Assembly (NCBI GenBank): GCA_030611885.1
Contig: JAUWOY010000015.1
Location: 1 to 56,077 of the forward strand
From: Chloroflexota bacterium
GTDB lineage: Bacteria > Chloroflexota > Anaerolineae > VGOG01
Reading direction: 5' to 3'
DNA: 56,077 bases
Shown here: piece by piece, positions 50,601-56,077 of the stretch
Layout of the letters: each line of letters opens with the position of its first letter
Numbering within the stretch: the first letter of the stretch is position 1
Notes under the pieces: model-generated
Told to the model about the DNA's origin: nothing
Databases searched by the model: none
The model's input: the letters and a program-made list of their open reading frames with translations, nothing else
Made by a program: the position numbers and the translations under genes

Positions 50601-50695
50601 GAGTAGGCTTGGAGCGTAGCGGAGAGCCGTATCGAAGCCAAGCGGGGCACTCAGCCAGACCCGCTCGCTTGATTTCGATACACCTGCGGTTACTC
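50601..50695. repeat. Dispersed GAGTAG inverted repeat, second copy
   Basis: Shares GAGTAGG, GGAGCGTAGCG, GTATCGA.GCCAAGCGGG, CCCGCTCGC and TTTCGATAC with the unit at 61-150, in the same order. The rest of the 303-bp gene-free stretch 50568-50870 holds the hutU promoter and leader. Confidence 0.8.
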
Positions 50696-50757
50696 AATCA
50701 GCGCTCGCTCGCCTCCGGGCTGAAAACTGAATGGCCCTGGTGTTCTAGCGTGTTTTG

Positions 50758-50786
50758 TTGACATTTTGAGGAAGCTGTCGTATAAT
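50758..50786 (+). promoter_or_regulatory. Consensus promoter of hutU
   Basis: Perfect TTGACA (50758-50763) and TATAAT (50781-50786) with 17-bp spacing. The leader (about 80 nt) contains a GGTAGATTGG...CCAATCTACC hairpin at 50812-50841 shortly before the ribosome site, which could modulate translation. Confidence 0.85.
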
Positions 50787-50870
50787 CGCAGCAACGCAGA
50801 GGCCGGTAGGCTGGTAGATTGGGCAACCAGTCTACCAATCTACCAATTTACCGTGAGAGGAGATTGAACT

Positions 50871-52544
50871 ATGACACACGAAATCCATGCTCCCCGGGGC
50901 ACCAAACTGAACTGCAAAAGCTGGCTTCTGGAAGCGCCCTACCGTATGCTGCAAAACAATCTGGATCCAGACGTGGCTGGCGATCCCGAAAACCTCATCG
51001 TCTACGGCGGGCGGGGTAGGGCGGCCCGCAACTGGGAGTGCTTCGAGGCCATCCTGCGCTCTCTGGAAACCATGGAGCCGGACGAGACGCTGCTGGTGCA
51101 ATCGGGCAAGCCGGTGGGCATCTTCAAGACCACCCTCGACGCGCCCCGCGTCCTGCTGGCCAACTCCAACATCGTCCCCGCCTGGGCCACGCAGGAGAAT
51201 TTCGACCGGTGGGAAAAAGAGGGGCTCATCATGTACGGCCAGATGACCGCCGGCTCCTGGATTTACATCGGCACCCAGGGCATTCTGCAGGGCACCTACG
51301 AGACGCTGGGATCGCTGGCCCGCGCCCAGGGCTGGCCCAGCCTCAAGGGAAAGTTCGTCCTCACCGCCGGGCTGGGGGAAATGGGAGGCGCGCAACCGCT
51401 GGCCATCACCATGAACGAGGGGGTGGGGCTCATCGTAGAGATTGACCCCCGGCGGGCGCAGCGGCGGCTCGATACCCGCTACCTGGACGTGGTCGTGGAC
51501 ACGCTGGAAGAGGCCATGACCTTGGTCGAGGAAGCAGTGGAGCGGGAGGAGCCCAGGTCCATCGGCCTCATCGCCAACGCCGCCGACGTCCTCCCAGAGC
51601 TGGTGGTGCGCGGCGTGGTGCCCGACGTGGTCACCGACCAGACGCCGGCCCACGACCCGCTGATGTACCTCCCGCGCGGCATCAGCCTGGAAGAGGCGGT
51701 AGAGCTGCGTCACAAGGACGCCGGTGAGTACGTCCGGCGCTCCATGAAATCCATGGCCGCCCACGTGGAAGCGATGCTGGAGTTCCAGAAGCGGGGCGCG
51801 GTGGTCTTCGACTACGGCAACAACCTCCGCCAGCAGGCCTTCAACGCCGGCTACACAGAGGCCAAAGTCGGCGGCGACCCCAACGGCCAGTGGGCCTATC
51901 CCGGCTTCGTGCCCGCCTACATCCGCCCCCTCTTCTGCGAGGGGAAGGGGCCCTTCCGCTGGGTGGCGCTGTCGGGCGATCCGGAGGACATCTACGTCAC
52001 CGACCGCATCATCCTGGAGCTTTTCCCGGAGGACGAGCATCTGGCGCGTTGGATCAGGCTGGCTGCGGAGAGGATCGCCTGGCAGGGATTGCCCGCCCGT
52101 ATCTGCTGGCTGGGCTACGGCGAGCGGGCGATGGCGGGCCTGGCCTTCAACGAGGCAGTAGCCAGCGGCGAGATCAAAGCCCCCATCGTCATCGGCCGCG
52201 ACCACCTGGACGGCGGCAGCGTCGCCTCGCCCAACCGCGAAACGGAGGGAATGCGCGATGGTTCCGACGCCATCTCCGACTGGCCACTCCTCAACTTCGC
52301 CCTTAACGCTGTAGGCGGGGCGACCTGGGTCAGCTTCCATCACGGCGGCGGGGTAGGCATCGGCTACTCCCAGCACGCGGGGCAGGTCATCGTCGCCGAC
52401 GGCACACCTGAGGCGGCGGTGCGGCTGGAGCGGGTGCTGACCTACGATCCTGGTATGGCCATCATGCGCCACGCCGACGCCGGGTATCCGCAGGCCATCG
52501 AATTCGCCAGGCAACACGGAGTGCGCCTCCCGATGTTAAAGTGA
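50871..52544 (+). CDS. hutU: Urocanate hydratase
   Basis: The enzyme converts urocanate to imidazolonepropionate in histidine breakdown, with tightly bound NAD+. The 557-residue protein is collinear with Hut[58 protein letters not shown], the active-site Cys in [13 protein letters not shown], and [15 protein letters not shown]. No hutH, hutI or hutG is adjacent. A consensus promoter drives it and alr follows after seven bases. GAGAGGAGATTGAACT precedes the ATG. Confidence 0.97.
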   Translation: MTHEIHAPRGTKLNCKSWLLEAPYRMLQNNLDPDVAGDPENLIVYGGRGRAARNWECFEAILRSLETMEPDETLLVQSGKPVGIFKTTLDAPRVLLANSNIVPAWATQENFDRWEKEGLIMYGQMTAGSWIYIGTQGILQGTYETLGSLARAQGWPSLKGKFVLTAGLGEMGGAQPLAITMNEGVGLIVEIDPRRAQRRLDTRYLDVVVDTLEEAMTLVEEAVEREEPRSIGLIANAADVLPELVVRGVVPDVVTDQTPAHDPLMYLPRGISLEEAVELRHKDAGEYVRRSMKSMAAHVEAMLEFQKRGAVVFDYGNNLRQQAFNAGYTEAKVGGDPNGQWAYPGFVPAYIRPLFCEGKGPFRWVALSGDPEDIYVTDRIILELFPEDEHLARWIRLAAERIAWQGLPARICWLGYGERAMAGLAFNEAVASGEIKAPIVIGRDHLDGGSVASPNRETEGMRDGSDAISDWPLLNFALNAVGGATWVSFHHGGGVGIGYSQHAGQVIVADGTPEAAVRLERVLTYDPGMAIMRHADAGYPQAIEFARQHGVRLPMLK

Positions 52545-52551
52545 GAGCCAG

Positions 52552-53826
52552 ATGAGGGGAAACAAATTATCGGAGAACCTGACCTGGGCCGAGATTGATC
52601 TGGACGCCATCGCCCATAATACGCAGGAGCTCAAGCGGCACCTTGGAGAGAAGATAGAGTTGATGGCTGTGGTCAAGGCCAACGGCTACGGCCATGGCGC
52701 AGTGCAGGTAGCCGAAGCAGCCCTGGCTAATGGAGCCAGTCGCCTGGCGGTGCATCGCACCTTGGAAGGCGTTCAGTTGCGCCAGGCGGGGATCACGGCT
52801 CCCGTCTTGATCATGGGCTACACTCTGCCCAGCGATGCGGAAACTATCGTCCGCTGGGACCTAACCCCCACTGTTAACACCCTAGAACAGGTCGAAGCCC
52901 TTTCCGCTGCGGCTTCTCGCCCCCCCTTCATTCCCCCCAACTTTGGGGGGGAAAGAGGGGGGGCGCTCCCCATCCACGTCAAGGTGGACACGGGACTGGG
53001 CCGTTTCGGTCTCTTGCCTGCTGAAGTTGTAGGCTTCGTTCGGGCGGTATCCGAATTGCCCGGCCTTTTCATCGAGGGCGTCTACACCCACTTCGCCATA
53101 GCCGATGCGGCGGACAAGTCATACACTCTCAAACAGTTCGAGATCTACCTTGAAGTGGTGAAGAGGCTAGAGGAAGCGGGTTTCGCTATCTCCATCAAAC
53201 ATGCGGCCGGTAGTGCAGCTACCCTGGACCTGCCGGAGACGCACCTGGACATGGTGCGCTGCGGCATCGCCCTCTACGGCATGCGCCCCTCAAGCGAGGT
53301 GGAGCCGACCATCCCCCTGCGCCCGGCCATGGCCCTCAAGAGCCGGGTGGCCCGAGTGCGCACCCTCCCTGCTGGTTCCTCCATCAGCTACGGCTGCACC
53401 TATATCACGAAAGAGCCCACCCTCGTGGCCCTGGTGCCCTTCGGCTACGGCGACGGCTACCGTCGTCTTATCTCCAACAGAGGGCAGGTGCTCATCCATG
53501 GCCAGCGTGCCCCCATCGTGGGCCGGGTCTGCATGGATCAGTTTGTAGTGGATGCCAGCCATATCCCCAACGTGCAGCAGCACGACGAGGTGGTGCTGCT
53601 GGGGCGGCAAGGCGACTTGGGAATTAGAAATGAGAAATTAGAAGTTAGGGATGGTGAGCTCAAGAGAACCCCTCTTTGCGATGAGATTAGCGCTGAGGAA
53701 GTGGCCGCCTGGGCCGGAACCATCAACTACGAAGTGACCACCAGCATCTTGCCGCGCGTGACCAGGGTCTACCTCAAAGGCGGGCAGGTCGTGGCCGTGC
53801 ATCCCCTCGTCGAGACAGCCCCGTAG
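52552..53826 (+). CDS. alr: Alanine racemase with repeat-derived insertions
   Basis: Alr makes D-alanine for peptidoglycan. The PLP lysine lies in MAVVKANGYGHGAVQVAEAAL and the catalytic Tyr in SSISYGCTY; PFGYGDGYRR and VCMDQFVVD are also present. At 424 residues it is about 45 longer than usual. Two in-frame insertions explain this: PPFIPPNFGGERGG (52919-52965, from a CCCCCCAA/TTGGGGGG palindrome) and IRNEKLEVRDGELKRT (about 53620-53670, from an AATTAGAAATGAGAAATTAG repeat). Both fall in surface-loop positions, so activity may survive. Confidence 0.93.
   Translation: MRGNKLSENLTWAEIDLDAIAHNTQELKRHLGEKIELMAVVKANGYGHGAVQVAEAALANGASRLAVHRTLEGVQLRQAGITAPVLIMGYTLPSDAETIVRWDLTPTVNTLEQVEALSAAASRPPFIPPNFGGERGGALPIHVKVDTGLGRFGLLPAEVVGFVRAVSELPGLFIEGVYTHFAIADAADKSYTLKQFEIYLEVVKRLEEAGFAISIKHAAGSAATLDLPETHLDMVRCGIALYGMRPSSEVEPTIPLRPAMALKSRVARVRTLPAGSSISYGCTYITKEPTLVALVPFGYGDGYRRLISNRGQVLIHGQRAPIVGRVCMDQFVVDASHIPNVQQHDEVVLLGRQGDLGIRNEKLEVRDGELKRTPLCDEISAEEVAAWAGTINYEVTTSILPRVTRVYLKGGQVVAVHPLVETAP
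52933..52950. repeat. G/C-block palindrome inside alr
   Basis: CCCCCCAA and TTGGGGGG pair around CT. It is embedded in a run of C-rich then G-rich sequence that is unlike the surrounding gene. Confidence 0.7.
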
Positions 53827-53917
53827 TTCACCTTTTGACAAAAAACAAGTCGGGGTTTATAATCTCTAATACCCAATATCCAATACCCAGTATCCCCCAA
53901 GATCAGGTGAGCTAGAT

Positions 53918-55069
53918 ATGCCCGGTTCGAAGGTGTCCCTGGTGATAATGACAGGCTCCAGCGAGAGGAGCGAGGTGGAGAGGATGGTGGCCCTGGCTCG
54001 TCAGGCCATAACCCTCGACACCGTGGAGAGAGCCCTCGCCGTTGAAGCCATCGGCCCCATCGTGCTGGCCACCAATTCCGCTTCTCTGGCTGAGAGCCTG
54101 CGAGGGAAACCGGTGCACGTCGAACTGGAAGCACCCGGCGAGGAGTTTCACTTCGGGCGGAGATTGCGAGAACTGATCACCAGTCGGGGCATAGAGAAGG
54201 TCTTCTACATTGGGGGGGGAAGCAGCGCGCTGCTCTCCAGCGAGGAAATGGGCCGCATCGCTGAGACACTCCTCTCCACCGACGAGCTCGTCATCGCCAA
54301 CAACTTCTACTCCACCGATTTCGCCGCCTTTACCCCTGCTCAAGCCATCAATTCAATAGAGCCCCCGACCCTGACTCTTGACAACGACCTCGCCTGGCGT
54401 TTGGTGAAAAGGGCTGGCCTGCCGTGCAAAGAGTTGCCTCGCACCGCTGCCACTCAACTGGATGTGGACACCCCTACTGACCTGATGACCCTGAAACCGC
54501 ATCCCGGCGTGGGGCCTCATACCCGACGCTATCTGGATAGCCTGGAACTCGATACTTCTCACATTGAGCAGGCAATGAAGTTCTTCACCGACCGTAAAGC
54601 CGAAGTTTTGGTGGCAGGGCGAGTGTCGGCCTCGACCTGGGCTTACCTGGAGTACGAGACCGCCTGCCGGGTGCGCCTGTTTTCCGAGGAGCGGGGCATG
54701 CGCGCCAGTGGCCGCCAAGCGCGGGGCGAAGCCCTGTCCCTGTTGGGGTTCTATCTGCAGGAAGTAGGGTTGGAGAGATTCTTCGCTGCGCTGGCGGAAA
54801 TGAGCCAGGCCGTCTTTTTGGACAGCCGTGTCCTCTTCGCCCACCGGCGAATCTGGCCGACCGCCGCCGATCGTTTCTACTCCGACCTGCGCCAAGCGGA
54901 GAAAATCAGCGATCCCTGGGTGCGCCGCTTCACCGAGGCAGCCATCGAAGCTCCTATCCCCGTCGTCCTGGGCGGCCACTCCCTGGTCGCGGGCGGATTA
55001 TACGCCCTGGTGGAGGCGGCCTGGGCCAGGGGTGAGGACTTGCCGAGGCATGTGGAACCGTGGAGTTAG
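53918..55069 (+). CDS. Nucleotidyltransferase-fold protein, unknown substrate
   Basis: The N-terminal 200 residues look like a degenerate MobA/CofC-type nucleotidyltransferase: IGPIVLATNSASLAESL, VFYIGGGSSALLSSEEM, LVIANNFYSTDFAAF and TQLDVDTPTDLMTL. The usual glycine-rich loop LAGGxSxRMG is missing, so the donor is uncertain. Residues 210-383 are helical and unassigned, with VLVAGRVSASTWAYLEYET and VVLGGHSLVAGGLYALVEAAW. It is 383 residues long, predicted soluble. CAGGTGAGCTAGAT precedes the ATG. Confidence 0.65.
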   Translation: MPGSKVSLVIMTGSSERSEVERMVALARQAITLDTVERALAVEAIGPIVLATNSASLAESLRGKPVHVELEAPGEEFHFGRRLRELITSRGIEKVFYIGGGSSALLSSEEMGRIAETLLSTDELVIANNFYSTDFAAFTPAQAINSIEPPTLTLDNDLAWRLVKRAGLPCKELPRTAATQLDVDTPTDLMTLKPHPGVGPHTRRYLDSLELDTSHIEQAMKFFTDRKAEVLVAGRVSASTWAYLEYETACRVRLFSEERGMRASGRQARGEALSLLGFYLQEVGLERFFAALAEMSQAVFLDSRVLFAHRRIWPTAADRFYSDLRQAEKISDPWVRRFTEAAIEAPIPVVLGGHSLVAGGLYALVEAAWARGEDLPRHVEPWS

Positions 55070-55113
55070 AGCACGCCTGCTACCACAATCTATCCCAAAC
55101 ATGAGGTGAGACC

Positions 55114-56077
55114 ATGGCTAAGATTCGTTTGCTCATTTTCACCACTTTGACCCTCATTGCCATATTCACGGTTACCGTCCTGCCCCCAGCCCAAGTTATC
55201 GCTGCGCCTCCACTGCAAGGCGGCGAGACCTACGAGTTTGTGCTCAAATGGGGTGCCCAAGCACCAGAGGGACAGTTCAATAGCCCCGTGGATGTTGCAG
55301 TGGACGATGGCGGTAAGGTTTACGTCGTGGATGCAGGCAACTGCCGTATTCAGAAATTCGATTCCAGTGGCAACTTCATCGCTGCCTGGGGGCAGCATGG
55401 CAACCGTAATGGGGAGTTCTCGCGCCCTTCGGGCATTGCGGTTGACTCCCAAGGCAATGTTTACGTCACAGAGATGGGCAACCTCCGCATCCAGAAGTTT
55501 GATTCAAACGGGAACTTCATCACTCGGTGGGGGAGCGGGGGAAGCGAGGATAGCCAGCTCCAGATGCCCGGGGGTGTTGCTGTGGACTTCAAAGGTCATG
55601 TCTACGTCGCAAACACAGACACAAGGACCGACACCTTCAACAACAGCATCCAGAAGTTTGATTCAAATGGGAACTTCATCACTCAGTGGGGGAGCGAGGG
55701 GAGTGGGGTGTTGCACTTGAGCGGTGCTTGGAGACTTGCCGTAGCCCCGCGGGGCTACGTTTACGTCTCGGACGGCTCCAACAACAGCATCCAGAAGTTT
55801 GATTCAAACGGGAACTTTATCACTCAGTGGGGGAGCAAGGGGAGTGCGGAAGGGCAATTCGAGTACCCCAGTGGCATTGCTGTTGACTCCCAAGGCAACG
55901 TTTACGTCGCAGACACGGGCAACAACCGCATCCAGAAGTTTGATTCAAACGGGAGCTTTATCACTCGGTGGGGGAGCAAGGGGAGAGCGGAAGGGCAATT
56001 CGAGAGCCACAATGGCGTTGCGGTTGACTCCCAAGGCAAACTATACGTAGACGAGAGCGGCAAGAACCGTAGCAAGA
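55114..56077 (+). CDS. Secreted NHL-repeat protein (3' end outside window)
   Basis: The frame is open to the end of the window (321 codons seen). A signal peptide (MAKIRLLIFTTLTLIAIF, cleavage near VIAAPP) precedes at least five NHL beta-propeller repeats of the form IAVDSQGNVYVADTGNNRIQKFDSNGNFITQWGS. The DNA of successive repeats is nearly identical in places (CAGAAGTTTGATTCAAA), so the array has expanded recently. Such proteins act as surface binding scaffolds. GAGGTGAG precedes the ATG. Confidence 0.9.
   Translation, partial: MAKIRLLIFTTLTLIAIFTVTVLPPAQVIAAPPLQGGETYEFVLKWGAQAPEGQFNSPVDVAVDDGGKVYVVDAGNCRIQKFDSSGNFIAAWGQHGNRNGEFSRPSGIAVDSQGNVYVTEMGNLRIQKFDSNGNFITRWGSGGSEDSQLQMPGGVAVDFKGHVYVANTDTRTDTFNNSIQKFDSNGNFITQWGSEGSGVLHLSGAWRLAVAPRGYVYVSDGSNNSIQKFDSNGNFITQWGSKGSAEGQFEYPSGIAVDSQGNVYVADTGNNRIQKFDSNGSFITRWGSKGRAEGQFESHNGVAVDSQGKLYVDESGKNRSK

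Noticed and set aside
50832..52517. 561-residue open frame antisense to hutU
   Set aside because: The same kind of shadow; hutU matches its family along the full length.
55380..56077. CRISPR-like repetition
   Set aside because: The regular DNA repeats translate in one frame into NHL propeller blades. There are no unique spacers and no cas genes.

Overview
The window looks like a chromosomal segment of a free-living, probably anaerobic or facultative bacterium. It is moderately GC-rich apart from one AT-rich gene near 40 kb. The phylum Chloroflexota is my best guess. It rests on inference: anti-sigma and lipoprotein sequences rich in VEKEV/PTPT segments, dispersed palindromic repeats, and the gene mix. 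No rRNA is present to settle it.

0-9.5 kb: nrdR with candidate tandem NrdR boxes, a membrane protein, a 47-codon relic that looks like the start of a class II ribonucleotide reductase, then nrdD-nrdG (anaerobic class III reductase and activase) and a lipoprotein. An orphan PhoB-type DNA-binding protein, a secreted repeat protein, a membrane HD-GYP phosphodiesterase and a GAF protein follow. 9.5-15.4 kb: Sir2 deacetylase and endonuclease V (minus strand). Next comes an ArsR regulator leading a LpxL-like acyltransferase, PimA-like mannosyltransferase and CDP-alcohol phosphatidyltransferase set, which resembles the start of phosphatidylinositol mannoside synthesis. An MBL hydrolase and tRNA-Leu(CAA) end the region. 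15.5-24 kb: ECF sigma/anti-sigma pair, then minus-strand housekeeping genes (rny, recX, recA, rpsT), a secreted nuclease and a C-terminal processing protease.

24-37 kb: a long plus-strand run dominated by membrane-lipid functions. It holds a winged-helix regulator, phasin, TatA, two paralogous eight-cysteine proteins, glycosyltransferase, PlsC, DegV fatty-acid-binding protein, cis-prenyltransferase, SPASM-like radical SAM enzyme, MFS transporter, patatin phospholipase and UbiB kinase-like protein. It also holds two near-duplicate PlsC-fold proteins in which the catalytic His and Asp are replaced. This is the best candidate for an undescribed system: a lipid-building or lipid-remodelling pathway.

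37-46 kb: an accessory island. It has an MBL hydrolase, a HEPN/MNT toxin-antitoxin pair, a broken acyl-CoA ligase, an acetyltransferase, an AT-rich membrane protein, a single-chain restriction-modification enzyme and an unknown protein, all on the minus strand. Two homologous, foldable ~100-bp elements sit just after stop codons, like cassette recombination sites. The island is bounded by remnants of an acyl-CoA ligase and an alpha/beta hydrolase. A four-helix-bundle (S23) gene flanked by inverted AATTGTGAAT-type repeats lies at its edge.

46-56 kb: SDR reductase, PstS-like lipoprotein, uppP with a palindromic element inserted in frame, tgt, a small protein, a BioB-like radical SAM protein, hutU with a consensus promoter, alr with repeat-derived insertions, a nucleotidyltransferase-fold protein and the start of an NHL-repeat protein that runs off the end. 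At least six families of dispersed inverted repeats are scattered through the window, several inside genes or leaders.
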